56,478 nucleotides of DNA from Psychromonas ossibalaenae ATCC BAA-1528 (GTDB lineage: Bacteria; Pseudomonadota; Gammaproteobacteria; Enterobacterales; Psychromonadaceae). Numbering within the stretch: the stretch's first letter is position 1; every line of letters begins with the position of its first letter. The position numbers were made by a program, and so were the translations under genes. The stretch spans positions 1-56,478 of the forward strand of contig NZ_KB906997.1 of the NCBI RefSeq assembly GCF_000381745.1, given 5' to 3'. Below are positions 27,490 to 36,023 of this stretch, one piece after another. The notes under the pieces were generated by a model that was not told where the DNA came from, ran no database searches, and saw only the letters and a list, made by a program, of their open reading frames with translations.

Positions 27490-28067
27490 TACAGCTCTCC
27501 TTTCGACTTGTCTGCCGAACTGTGACAGTCAACACAAAGCTTAATCCGATCTTTGCGTGAAATGTCGTGGATTGGATCTACCGGAGCGAGCAACTGATGG
27601 CAGGAAACACAGTTAATTTGTTTAAAATGTACGTCATGTGTCCATTCAGACTGGCGTAGTTTTTGCGGAGTATGACATGCTATACATTGACTGTTCTGCT
27701 TCTTTAGCGGCGTTGGAGAGTGCTCTGAAAAAATAACGACGCTTGCTCCGTCTTTTGGATGTTTGCCCTTGATACCATGGCATGCTGTGCAGTTATTATA
27801 AAACTCCTCGCTGGCATGAATCCCCTGCATTTTTTTTGCAGGGATTTTTTTTATCTTACGCTCCATTTTATGGCAGCGGATACAGCGTTTATTTTCCTTG
27901 ATAAGCTTGTGCATTGCCGCATCGTTGTCAATCTGCAGCCTAAAACTAGGCTCCAGAACTACTTCGGCTGGCGCTGTAGGAGCGGTTGTGCTGCTTGCAA
28001 AACCTGGCTGATTTATAAAACATAAACCGAAAAAAATGAAAATGAGCGCCCGCTTCAGTTCTCCCAT
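27489..28067 (-). CDS. nrfB: Pentahaem cytochrome c NrfB
   Basis: A periplasmic electron donor to the nitrite reductase NrfA. The 192-residue protein has a signal peptide ending near GFAS and five CxxCH sites at C62, C93, C128, C153 and C178. The second half, with QNSQCIACHTPQKL, WTHDVHFKQINCVSCHQL and RIKLCVDCHS, matches the E. coli NrfB pattern closely. It precedes the nrfC/nrfD scar in the E. coli gene order, but neither nrfA nor an intact nrfCD is present. Its quinol-side partner must therefore be encoded elsewhere, or the protein serves another route. Confidence 0.9.
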   Translation of the reverse strand: MGELKRALIFIFFGLCFINQPGFASSTTAPTAPAEVVLEPSFRLQIDNDAAMHKLIKENKRCIRCHKMERKIKKIPAKKMQGIHASEEFYNNCTACHGIKGKHPKDGASVVIFSEHSPTPLKKQNSQCIACHTPQKLRQSEWTHDVHFKQINCVSCHQLLAPVDPIHDISRKDRIKLCVDCHSSADKSKGEL

Positions 28068-28179
28068 AATGCCTCTTTGTATCGAAAGGTTAACTTCTAT
28101 GTAGGTTCGTTTTGTTCGAATAAAGAATTTTGCTGATAAAAAGCAATAATGGATTTTATTAAATATCCACGCTACAGAT

Positions 28180-28221
28180 AAGCAGAATAACCAGCCCTTG
28201 CTTCCTGCTGGTATCCTGCTT
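28180..28221 (-). terminator. Two-part hairpin after the EB_dh gene
   Basis: On the minus strand AAGCAG...CTGCTT encloses an inner stem ACCAGC/GCTGGT, starting 14 bases after the stop of the EB_dh-type gene. There is no T-tract, so it may be a weak terminator or a transcript-stabilising structure before nrfB. Confidence 0.45.
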
Positions 28222-28234
28222 ACAACTTAGTTAA

Positions 28235-29281
28235 CTATTTGAATTTCAGATTCAGTACCCCGCGGTGGAATATGTGATTAATCTGAGAGTTGTCAAATAC
28301 GGCGATACCAAATGGATATACCTTATTCATATCGTTAAACTGTACATCCTGAGTGTCTGCATGTTTACCTGTTGTCACTAATTTACGTTTCATTTCAAGC
28401 GTCCAGACACCGTCCTTCCATACACCGACGGTGGTAATATCACCACGAGAACCAGTGAACGGTTTAGTTATAATACCGGGAATACGCTTGGTTTTATTGT
28501 AGCCAGCAGTGAACGGCTGTTTTTCTGAATCAAAGATAACAACAGCATCTTCTGTTGGCATAGGAGCAACGAACTTAGGCTGCTTGTTATCTACGTTGTT
28601 TACGTAACCGCCGCCGGTTTTATGATCGCCTTTTCGTCCCCAGCCTTTATTTTTCTTTGGATCCTTATTGCTGTCGATATATTGATCATCCTGCTGACCG
28701 TTAGGGTTTGTACGCACACCTTTCCAGTGCCACATATCAATGGTTTGCCCCGGCTTAGTATATTTACGGGCAGGGGATTTCGTTTTTATGCCGTCAATTT
28801 CTCCATCGCTTGCTCTATGACAGGCTGCATTACAGCCTTTCTTCGCAAATCCATCACTATTGATATCCCAAAGGATAGCGAATTTATCTTCGTAAAAGGT
28901 ATTGTCGTGACCGGTATCATCTATATTTTTTAACTGTTTCCAACTGCCGTCTTCCTGTTCCATCCATGGAAAGCGATTCATGCTGTGGGTGGGGTCTTTG
29001 TAGGTCATTAAGAAATATATATATTGATCATCATAAAGTGATTTCATTTCTACGGTTGTTTTCTTAATGCCTGTGTAGCCGTTATTGGGTTTGTAAGGCA
29101 GTTTCTTAAGTTTTACCTTAACACCGGGCGCCTTATTCCAAGCCGCATCGGCGACACCATCGATATTAACTGCCGACATGCTTTTAACGCTTTGTAAAGT
29201 TGTCGTTTTTGCTTGAGCAGCAAAGGGGAGTATTGAAAATGCTATAACGGTGCTTGCAATTATTGAGGTTGATCGTTTCAT
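28235..29281 (-). CDS. Ethylbenzene-dehydrogenase-type periplasmic haem protein
   Basis: A 348-residue exported protein with signal peptide MKRSTSIIAS to AAQA. The body fits the EB_dh fold (gamma subunit of DMSO-reductase-type dehydrogenases), with DGVADAAWNKAP near the N-terminus, KFAILWDINSDGFAKKGCNAACH and a C-terminal GVWTLEMKRKL. One haem c attachment site, C150-NAA-C154-H155, has three spacer residues. Such proteins occur near NapC/NirT-type or multihaem cytochromes, and here nrfB and a tetrahaem cytochrome follow on the same strand. The substrate is unknown. The gap to nrfB (167 bases) allows a separate promoter. Confidence 0.75.
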   Translation of the reverse strand: MKRSTSIIASTVIAFSILPFAAQAKTTTLQSVKSMSAVNIDGVADAAWNKAPGVKVKLKKLPYKPNNGYTGIKKTTVEMKSLYDDQYIYFLMTYKDPTHSMNRFPWMEQEDGSWKQLKNIDDTGHDNTFYEDKFAILWDINSDGFAKKGCNAACHRASDGEIDGIKTKSPARKYTKPGQTIDMWHWKGVRTNPNGQQDDQYIDSNKDPKKNKGWGRKGDHKTGGGYVNNVDNKQPKFVAPMPTEDAVVIFDSEKQPFTAGYNKTKRIPGIITKPFTGSRGDITTVGVWKDGVWTLEMKRKLVTTGKHADTQDVQFNDMNKVYPFGIAVFDNSQINHIFHRGVLNLKFK

Positions 29282-29835
29282 AGCTGTTATTTCCTTTTAC
29301 AGTAAAAACTTAAATAGCTCACATGCTGTTGTAACCGGTATTTACGTAGCTATTTCAGAAGGAACAAAGGTGAATAAAGAAAAACTACTTCTGTTTTTCA
29401 CCAGTGAAATTATCGATGCGTTAATAACTTTTTATGCCGTGTATTTGAACTGTATTTAATACAGTAAAATTGTTTTGTGCTGCATATAACGAACGGTCCT
29501 CAGGCAGCGACTAATTTATATTTAGTTATTTTTCACTGATATATCTTCGGCTGTCCATTAAGACCACTTAAAACTAAGTTAAACGTAGTTATCGGGGGAA
29601 AAATTGCTAATGAGATAAATCAAAAAAACTTGAGCAGCTTGTGTAAACGTTTAACTTTGCATTAAACTGTGACCTATGTCACCTTTGTTGTGGTGGTTTG
29701 CTCAAAAAGTGGTTTAGTTTTTATCGGCAAATACTGCAGACCCAAGCATTCGGAAGATGTTCTGAATTTGCATCTTGAAGTCGTTTGGGTATAAATTAAC
29801 AATTAGATCTTTGCTTCTTAATTAACGGACTTAGC
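29282..29835. promoter_or_regulatory. Dyad-rich divergent regulatory region
   Basis: These 554 bases separate the EB_dh-type gene from a divergent gene of unknown function and contain no convincing gene. Palindromes visible are TTTTACAGTAAAA (29295-29307), ACTGTATTTAATACAGT (29449-29465, perfect), a 19-base near-palindrome AACTAAGTTAAACGTAGTT (29572-29590), TAAACGTTTA (29644-29653) and a CRP-like site at 29668-29683. An FNR-like half-site (ATCAA at 29619-29623) is weak. Confidence 0.5.
29668..29683. promoter_or_regulatory. Probable CRP-binding site
   Basis: TGTGA-CCTATG-TCACC matches the CRP consensus TGTGA-N6-TCACA with one mismatch. It is about 150 bases before the plus-strand gene at 29836 and about 390 bases from the EB_dh gene, so its target is uncertain. 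Confidence 0.55.
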
Positions 29836-30750
29836 ATGCTTGATGCAATTTGTACCTATGACCTGGATAATCCTAAAACCTACTCTATTTTTGAATTTAA
29901 GGTTCTGCCGGAAACAGAAATAGATAAGCTGCGTTATTCGCTGCTGTGCCCTGTTTGTAAACAGAAAGCGTATTTCCGTAAAGCCTCCAGAGATGGTAAG
30001 CAGGCTTGTTTTGGTTCGCGTTATCACCAAACGGATTGTGAGGAATTTAACCCTTCAGCGTCTAAAAGCGAAGAAGAAAAACAGATCGCAGAAGTGGAAC
30101 AGATTGTCCTCGAGCAGGATTCGCTGGTGATTGATTTTAGCAAACCAGTTATCAGCAGGAAGAAGCCACCTGAAACAGAGGCGGTCGAAGAAGTTGAAGC
30201 GCAGAAAAAACAGCCGGCCGTTCTGGAAAGCCGCTTAAGCAAAGCCGTGCAGTCTCCTAAAAGCAATAATGCAAAGCTGAACAGCGCAGGTTTGGATGAA
30301 GAAAATATACCGCCTAAGGCAGCCAGGCAGGGGCTGGCTAAACTGCTGACTAGTTTATTGCGGGGCAGCTCTTTAGCTTCATCAGATCTTTGGATCTACA
30401 CCAGTGACAAGCATAAATGGCGAGCTAAAAATTTATTCGTCAATATTAAAGATGCACAACCCACCGAAAACAATGCGCCGAGAATGTACTGGGGCACGAT
30501 ATCCCATGCGGACAAGACCCTTAACTGGTTAAATCCAGCAGAGGACCGTTGTGTTGGTTTACCTGTCTCCAAATATCGCGAGCAGCTGCTGAGTTGTTTT
30601 GATATTGAAGATCCGGCTGATGTAGAAGGGGCGGGTTTTATTCTGTTCGGCAAATGTGTTTTGAGCAAAGATAAAAAGCGTAAATACATTCATTTATGGG
30701 GAAATGACTTGCAGTATTTTTACTTGTCGAAAGTTCGGGAAGGCCGCTAA
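29836..30750 (+). CDS. Unknown protein with N-terminal zinc-ribbon-like motif
   Basis: I do not recognise the family of this 304-residue protein. The N-terminal 75 residues contain C38-PV-C41, C58, H64 and C68, spaced like a zinc ribbon and reminiscent of the N-terminal ribbon of CoiA-like proteins. A charged, low-complexity linker (about 75-165, with EEVEAQKKQ) follows. The C-terminal half (about 165-304) is a compact domain with WIYTSDKHKWRAKNLFV and GFILFGKCVLSKDKKRKYIHLW. No signal peptide or membrane segment is seen, so it is probably cytoplasmic. The modular layout suggests nucleic acid binding, but this is only an inference. Confidence 0.75.
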   Translation: MLDAICTYDLDNPKTYSIFEFKVLPETEIDKLRYSLLCPVCKQKAYFRKASRDGKQACFGSRYHQTDCEEFNPSASKSEEEKQIAEVEQIVLEQDSLVIDFSKPVISRKKPPETEAVEEVEAQKKQPAVLESRLSKAVQSPKSNNAKLNSAGLDEENIPPKAARQGLAKLLTSLLRGSSLASSDLWIYTSDKHKWRAKNLFVNIKDAQPTENNAPRMYWGTISHADKTLNWLNPAEDRCVGLPVSKYREQLLSCFDIEDPADVEGAGFILFGKCVLSKDKKRKYIHLWGNDLQYFYLSKVREGR

Positions 30751-30770
30751 TAATATGATACAGATACAAA

Positions 30771-30791
30771 AAAAGGGCGCTAGGCCCTTTT
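30771..30791. terminator. Bidirectional terminator between the unknown gene and ybiT
   Basis: AAAAGGGC and GCCCTTTT form an 8 bp stem with a 5-base loop and an extra A-run on the left. It serves the plus-strand gene ending at 30750 and the minus-strand gene ending at 30813. Confidence 0.8.
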
Positions 30792-30812
30792 CTGATTGAT
30801 ATAGAAGTTTGT

Positions 30813-32408
30813 TTAAGCTTCTATAATACCCTGGCTTTTCAGGTATTCACTGTACGGGCCGTGGAAATCAACAACTTCGTTTTCCTTGATTTCAATAATA
30901 CGGGTAGCAAGTGAAGATACAAACTCACGGTCATGGCTTACGAATAGTAAAGTACCTTCGTAGTTTTCAAGTGATAAGTTAAGCGCTTCAATCGATTCCA
31001 TATCCAGGTGATTGGTAGGCTCATCCATTAGCAGGATGTTTGGCATGTTCATCATTAACTTACCAAATAACATACGTCCCTGCTCACCACCGGAGATGAT
31101 TTTTACTGATTTACCGATATCGTCAGAGCCGAATAATAAACGTCCTAATGTACCACGCACAGCCTGTTCGTCATCACCAGGTTTCATCCATTGCGCCATC
31201 CACTCCATTAGAGTCTGATCTTTTTCAAAATCAGCAGAATGATCCTGCGCGTAATAACCTAAGTTGGCATTTTCAGACCATTTAAATTCACCGGCATCAG
31301 GTTGAATTTCGCTCATTAAGGTACGCAGCAGTGTTGTTTTACCTGTACCATTCTGACCGATAATCGCAATACGTTCACCCACTTCAACCATCAGGTTAAG
31401 ATCTTTAAACAGCGTTGTATCAAAGCTTTTAGTGATATTTTCCATTTCCAGAGCATTACGGAACAGTTTTTTCTCTTGTTTGAAAACAATGTACGGATTA
31501 ACACGGCTGGATGCTTTAACTTCATCAAGTACAATTTTATCCATCTGCTTAGCACGTGATGTTGCCTGTTTTGCTTTTGATGCGTTGGCAGAGAAGCGGC
31601 TTACGAACTCCTGCAGTTCAGAAAGCTGTGCTTTTTTCTTAGCATTTTCAGAAAGCAGACGTTCACGAGCCTGTGTAGCGGCTGTCATGTATTCGTCATA
31701 GTTGCCCGGGTATAAACGCAGTTCACCGTAATCGATGTCGGCCATATGTGTACATACAGAGTTTAAGAAGTGACGGTCATGCGAGATGATTACCATAGTA
31801 CACTGGCGTGCATTTAATTCTGTTTCTAACCAGCGAATAGTGTCGATGTCCAGGTTATTGGTCGGCTCATCAAGCAGCATGATATCTGGATTTGAGAAAA
31901 GAACCTGTGCAAGAAGTACACGCAGTTTCCAGCCCGGAGCAACTTCAGACATTAAACCGTAATGCTGTTCAAGTGGAATACCAACGCTTAGCAGCAGCTC
32001 TCCGGCACGAGAATCGGCGGTGTAACCGTCCATCTCTGCGAATTCAGTTTCAAGATCAGCAACTTTCATGCCGTCTTCTTCGCTCATCTCTGGAAGGCTG
32101 TAGATACGGTTACGTTCAGCCATCACTTCCCACATCTCTTTATGACCCATTAACACGGTATCTAAAACAGAGAATTCTTCGAAAGCGAACTGATCCTGGT
32201 GCAGTTTAGCAATACGCTCATTAGGATCTTTAGTAACATTACCAGCACTTGGTTCAAGATCACCCGTTAAGATTTTCATAAAGGTTGATTTACCACAACC
32301 ATTTGCACCAATCAGACCGTAGCGGTTACCAGTACCAAATTTAACGGAGATGTTTTCAAATAATGGTTTTGCACCAAACTGCATGGTGATGTTGTTAGTA
32401 CTTAACAA
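30813..32408 (-). CDS. ybiT: ABC-F family ATPase YbiT
   Basis: A soluble ABC-F protein with two ATP-binding cassettes and no membrane domain, of a family that acts on the ribosome. Walker A motifs are GANGCGKST and GQNGTGKTT. Walker B regions are [10 protein letters not shown] and [10 protein letters not shown], and the second cassette has the signature [10 protein letters not shown]. Between the cassettes lies the arm/linker with [19 protein letters not shown]. Sequence agreement with E. coli YbiT is very high. A TTG start at 32408 with AGGA upstream gives 531 residues, close to 530 in E. coli. An ATG at 32453 would add 15 unrelated residues. Confidence 0.93.
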   Translation of the reverse strand: MLSTNNITMQFGAKPLFENISVKFGTGNRYGLIGANGCGKSTFMKILTGDLEPSAGNVTKDPNERIAKLHQDQFAFEEFSVLDTVLMGHKEMWEVMAERNRIYSLPEMSEEDGMKVADLETEFAEMDGYTADSRAGELLLSVGIPLEQHYGLMSEVAPGWKLRVLLAQVLFSNPDIMLLDEPTNNLDIDTIRWLETELNARQCTMVIISHDRHFLNSVCTHMADIDYGELRLYPGNYDEYMTAATQARERLLSENAKKKAQLSELQEFVSRFSANASKAKQATSRAKQMDKIVLDEVKASSRVNPYIVFKQEKKLFRNALEMENITKSFDTTLFKDLNLMVEVGERIAIIGQNGTGKTTLLRTLMSEIQPDAGEFKWSENANLGYYAQDHSADFEKDQTLMEWMAQWMKPGDDEQAVRGTLGRLLFGSDDIGKSVKIISGGEQGRMLFGKLMMNMPNILLMDEPTNHLDMESIEALNLSLENYEGTLLFVSHDREFVSSLATRIIEIKENEVVDFHGPYSEYLKSQGIIEA

Positions 32409-32556
32409 GGTTAGCGTTCCTAATTCAATGTCATACCGACAGATGCCCGGCATCTGAATATGACTGTATTTATATTGGTGATGCAGTGTTTAATAATTCA
32501 CTACATTTTTTAAGTTGCGCTATTATACAGAGCAATTTGACTATTTATAGAGCAAT

Positions 32557-32572
32557 GGTGATTTAAATCACA
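32557..32572. promoter_or_regulatory. Probable CRP-binding site between ybiT and rhlE
   Basis: GGTGA-TTTAAA-TCACA matches the CRP consensus at 9 of 10 arm positions and contains the perfect palindrome GTGATTTAAATCAC. It lies 72 bases before rhlE and about 150 bases from ybiT. Confidence 0.55.
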
Positions 32573-32643
32573 CCTCTTTCTTAGTTTACTGTAAGCTACG
32601 CACCTTATTTATACCCCTTACCCTTTATAGAAGAGACCCGTTT

Positions 32644-33930
32644 ATGAGCTTTGATTCCTTAGGTTTGCCCGATTCATTAGTAAAAGCAGTTAAAGAACAG
32701 GGGTATACTGAACCGTCTCCGATTCAGGCTCAGGCGATCCCGGCTGTGTTAGAAGGGAAAGATGTTATGGCAGCCGCTCAGACGGGTACTGGTAAAACTG
32801 CTGGTTTTACCCTGCCTTTATTAACATTGCTGGAAAACGGTGAGCGTCCGAAAGCGAATCAGGTGCGTGCACTTATTTTAACGCCGACGCGAGAGCTGGC
32901 CGCTCAAGTACATGCGAGTGTTGCGGCTTATGGACAGCACACTAAACTGCGCAGTGCAGTTGTTTTTGGTGGTGTTAAAATTAATCCGCAAATGCAGACC
33001 CTGCGCGGCGGTGTCGATATATTGGTGGCAACACCGGGTCGTTTATTAGATTTGTACAACCAGAATGCGGTACGTTTTAAGCAGTTAGAAGTTTTTATTC
33101 TAGATGAAGCTGACCGTATGCTGGATATGGGATTCATCCATGACATTAAACGTGTTATCGGATTTTTACCTAAACAGCGTCAGAACCTGCTTTTCTCTGC
33201 AACCTTCTCCGATGACATTCGTAAACTGGCAAAAGGCTTAGTCAACAATCCGGTTGAGATTTCAGTAAGTCCGCGTAATACCACTGCAGAAAGTGTGACG
33301 CAGTTTATTTACGAAGTAGATAAAACTAAAAAATCGATTGTTTTAAGTACCTTAATTAAAGAACAAAACTGGAAACAAGTATTGGTGTTTGTCAAAACCA
33401 AGCATGGTGCTAACCGTTTAGTTAAAAACTTAGATGCGCGTGGTATCCGCTCTGCAGCTATTCACGGCAATAAAAGTCAGGGCGCACGCACCAAAGCGCT
33501 AGCCGGATTTAAAGAAAGCCAGATTCAAGTATTAGTGGCTACCGATATCGCTGCCCGTGGTATTGATATCGACCAGCTGCCGCAGGTAGTGAACTTCGAT
33601 CTGCCGCATGTCAGCGAAGATTATGTGCATCGTATCGGTCGTACCGGCCGTGCAGGTAATGACGGACAGGCTGTTTCATTGGTCTGTCAGGAAGAGTTTA
33701 AACTGCTCAAAGATATTGAAAAACTGATTAAAAAAGTTATTCCGCGTAAGACGCTGGAAGGTTTTGAACCTGGCGAACCTCTGCCGCCGTCAGTATTAGA
33801 TACACGTGCACCTAAGCCTAAAAAACCGAAGAAAGCTAAACCAGGTCACCGTGACGGTCAGCGCTCTGGGCCAAGTACGGGCAGTAACAAAAAACAACGT
33901 TCAGCACGTAATAACTTTGTTGGTGAATAA
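32644..33930 (+). CDS. rhlE: DEAD-box RNA helicase RhlE
   Basis: An ATP-dependent RNA helicase linked to ribosome assembly and RNA decay. All core motifs are visible: [37 protein letters not shown] and [10 protein letters not shown]. The N-terminus [16 protein letters not shown] matches RhlE rather than SrmB or CsdA. The C-terminus (after about residue 385) is a short basic tail rich in lysine, arginine and proline. The length is 428 residues. A strong terminator follows at 33966. Confidence 0.94.
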   Translation: MSFDSLGLPDSLVKAVKEQGYTEPSPIQAQAIPAVLEGKDVMAAAQTGTGKTAGFTLPLLTLLENGERPKANQVRALILTPTRELAAQVHASVAAYGQHTKLRSAVVFGGVKINPQMQTLRGGVDILVATPGRLLDLYNQNAVRFKQLEVFILDEADRMLDMGFIHDIKRVIGFLPKQRQNLLFSATFSDDIRKLAKGLVNNPVEISVSPRNTTAESVTQFIYEVDKTKKSIVLSTLIKEQNWKQVLVFVKTKHGANRLVKNLDARGIRSAAIHGNKSQGARTKALAGFKESQIQVLVATDIAARGIDIDQLPQVVNFDLPHVSEDYVHRIGRTGRAGNDGQAVSLVCQEEFKLLKDIEKLIKKVIPRKTLEGFEPGEPLPPSVLDTRAPKPKKPKKAKPGHRDGQRSGPSTGSNKKQRSARNNFVGE

Positions 33931-33965
33931 AAGAGCCTTTTTACAGTTAATTAACAGATAAAACT

Positions 33966-34002
33966 AAAAGCCTTAAATAACCTTGTTGTTTAAGGCTTTT
34001 TT
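33966..34002 (+). terminator. Terminator after rhlE
   Basis: The 12 bp stem AAAAGCCTTAAA/TTTAAGGCTTTT has an 11-base loop and ends in six T, 35 bases after the rhlE stop. Confidence 0.88.
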
Positions 34003-34052
34003 GTATCTATTTGTATGCCATGATGTAGAAAAATAATCGAGTGAAGTTTTTT

Positions 34053-34529
34053 ATGAAAAAAATTGCTGTATTTGCAGATGTTCAAAATATCTATTACACA
34101 TCCCGCCAGGCTTACGGAAAACAGTTTAACTATCGTAAACTCTGGCAGATTATCGAACAGCAGGGAGTTATTGTGAATGCTTTTGCATATGCCATTGACC
34201 GTGGCGATAACCAGCAGAAAAAATTTCAGGATGTACTTAAACATCTTGGTTTTGAAGTGAAGCTTAAACCTTATATTCAGCGCAGTGACGGCTCTGCGAA
34301 AGGTGACTGGGACGTTGGAATTACCATTGATATTATGGAAATTGCGAAACAGGTGGATACGGTTATTTTACTGTCCGGGGATGGTGATTTTGCGATTCTT
34401 CTGGATAAAGTGAGGGACAGTTTCGGCGTGCAGACCGAAGCCTACGGTGTGCCTCAGCTTACCGCTAAAGCATTAATTGATTCCTGCACAGTATTTAACC
34501 CGATAGACCAGAATCTATTACTTAGCTGA
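34053..34529 (+). CDS. NYN-domain protein, LabA/DUF88 family
   Basis: A putative RNA-processing protein with the PIN-like NYN fold. Conserved acidic positions are visible in IAVFADVQNIYY, KGDWDVGITIDIMEIA and LLSGDGDFAILLD, which together form the metal site of the family. The ATG at 34053 gives MKKIAVFAD, the usual start, and 158 residues. A GTG at 34041 would add four. The function of LabA-type proteins in gammaproteobacteria is not established. It is a single gene between two terminators. Confidence 0.88.
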   Translation: MKKIAVFADVQNIYYTSRQAYGKQFNYRKLWQIIEQQGVIVNAFAYAIDRGDNQQKKFQDVLKHLGFEVKLKPYIQRSDGSAKGDWDVGITIDIMEIAKQVDTVILLSGDGDFAILLDKVRDSFGVQTEAYGVPQLTAKALIDSCTVFNPIDQNLLLS

Positions 34530-34550
34530 TTATTTACAGCGCTTTTTATA

Positions 34551-34578
34551 AAGCCCGGCTTTCTTAAAAACCGGGTTT
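34551..34578. terminator. Possible terminator between convergent genes
   Basis: AAGCCCGG and CCGGGTTT form an 8 bp stem (one G-T pair) with a 12-base loop in the 91-base gap between the NYN gene and the minus-strand flavoprotein gene. The T-tract is short. Confidence 0.5.
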
Positions 34579-34620
34579 GATTAATAACTTCAAAGATTTA
34601 GACCTCTTTGAAATACTCTC

Positions 34621-35943
34621 TTATTTAGCGACATTACCGGCTACATTTAATGCATCCCAGGTGCGCGAAAAAGGCGGTGCATAACAGAAGTCAAGATAAC
34701 CTAGTTGAGAAGTGGTCATTTTTGCGGTAATTGCCACTGCTAAAGCATTGATACGGCTGACCGCTCCTTTTTTACCGATAATCTCACCACCAAGCAGCTG
34801 CTTTGAGCTTGGATCGTAAACCAGTTTAATTTTTATCGGCTCCTGACCCGGGTAATAATCTGTCTGGTTCTGATCTTCAATAATGGATGTTTTATAAGAG
34901 ATATTATGCTCTTTGGCGACTATCTCAGAAATCCCGGTACAGGCCAGCTCCTGATCTAATACTTTTAAACAGGAAGAACCCAGCATACCCTCTAAGAAAG
35001 TCTCTTTTCCGGCAACGTGATCCGCCATCATACGGGCTTGTTTATTCGCTGTTGTTGCCAGCGGCAGATAAACCATTTTATCAAGCGCTATATGGTAGCT
35101 TGCTGCACAGTCGCCTACCGCACTAATATGCTCATCTTCGGTCTGGCCTACTTTATTCACCACTAATGAGCCGTTCGGCAGTTTAGGCAGGTCAAAAGCT
35201 TCGGTATTGGGTTTAAAGCCAAGCGATAAAATAATGATATCAGCACGAATTTCACCGTCAGTGGTGTTGATTATGTATCCGCCCTCGCTATGATCCGAAA
35301 TACTTTCTACGGAGCAGCTGGTTTTTAATGTACCGCCGTTGGTTCTTATGTCCTGCTCAACGGTATTGATCATCTCCGGGCTGAACTGACGGCTCATAAT
35401 GTGCGTTTCACGCTCAACAATAGTGACGTTTTTATTTAAATGATGGGCCGCGTCAAATACTTCTAAACCGATAAAACCGGCACCGATAATACATACATTT
35501 TGTAATGCCGGGTTTTCAAAGGCATTTTTAACATCAAAGCCGTCTTTTTTGCTGGTTAATGTATAAACATGTTCCGGGTTATACTGACCGAAATTAGGTA
35601 CTATCGGACGTGCACCGGTACAGATAAGCAGTTTATCGTAATCCTGCTGATAGGTTTCTTCGCCGGACTTGATTAATACGCTTTTGTTTTCTTTATCAAT
35701 ACTGATCACTTCTGAATTTACGCGCATATCTAAACCGGATTTGATCGCCTGCTCCGGGCTGCGCGAGATCATTCTGTCGGTATCATGAAACAAACCCGCC
35801 GTGAAGTAGGGCAGTCCGCACCCGCCGAAGGAGACATAGTCACGTTTCTCAATCACTATTACTTCATCTTCAGGGCTGTTTCTTTTGTATTTTGCGGCAA
35901 AACTCATGCCGGCAGCGTTGCCGCCGATAATTAAATATTTCAT
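34621..35943 (-). CDS. FAD-dependent disulfide reductase, CoA-disulfide reductase/NADH oxidase family
   Basis: A 440-residue flavoprotein. The N-terminal FAD-binding motif IIGGNAAGMSFA is followed by the single redox-active cysteine C42 in SFGGCGLPYF, the SFxxC signature of CoA-disulfide reductases. The second nucleotide motif, GAGFIGLEVFDAA near residue 155, binds NAD(P)H. The C-terminal dimerisation domain has the conserved YAPPFS. No rhodanese domain is fused. It lies behind a cystine-type transporter, RidA and a YheO-type regulator, so reduction of imported disulfides or CoA mixed disulfides is a reasonable inference. A terminator at 35979 separates it partly from the transporter. Confidence 0.85.
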   Translation of the reverse strand: MKYLIIGGNAAGMSFAAKYKRNSPEDEVIVIEKRDYVSFGGCGLPYFTAGLFHDTDRMISRSPEQAIKSGLDMRVNSEVISIDKENKSVLIKSGEETYQQDYDKLLICTGARPIVPNFGQYNPEHVYTLTSKKDGFDVKNAFENPALQNVCIIGAGFIGLEVFDAAHHLNKNVTIVERETHIMSRQFSPEMINTVEQDIRTNGGTLKTSCSVESISDHSEGGYIINTTDGEIRADIIILSLGFKPNTEAFDLPKLPNGSLVVNKVGQTEDEHISAVGDCAASYHIALDKMVYLPLATTANKQARMMADHVAGKETFLEGMLGSSCLKVLDQELACTGISEIVAKEHNISYKTSIIEDQNQTDYYPGQEPIKIKLVYDPSSKQLLGGEIIGKKGAVSRINALAVAITAKMTTSQLGYLDFCYAPPFSRTWDALNVAGNVAK

Positions 35944-35978
35944 ATATGTCTGTTACCTAATAACTGTTGTTTCAAATA

Positions 35979-36007
35979 AAAACAGCACTTTTGTAAAGTG
36001 CTGTTTT
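35979..36007 (-). terminator. Terminator after the TcyP-like transporter
   Basis: A perfect 13 bp stem (AAAACAGCACTTT/AAAGTGCTGTTTT) with a 3-base loop lies in the 80-base gap between the transporter and flavoprotein genes. On the minus strand it is followed by TATTT after four stem T. It would reduce flavoprotein expression relative to the upstream genes. Confidence 0.8.
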
Positions 36008-36023
36008 ATTAATTCAGGCGGGA

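Noticed and set aside
32409-32453. Longer YbiT with 15 additional N-terminal residues from the ATG at 32453
   Set aside because: The extension has no counterpart in E. coli YbiT, and the TTG at 32408 has a ribosome site and gives the family length.
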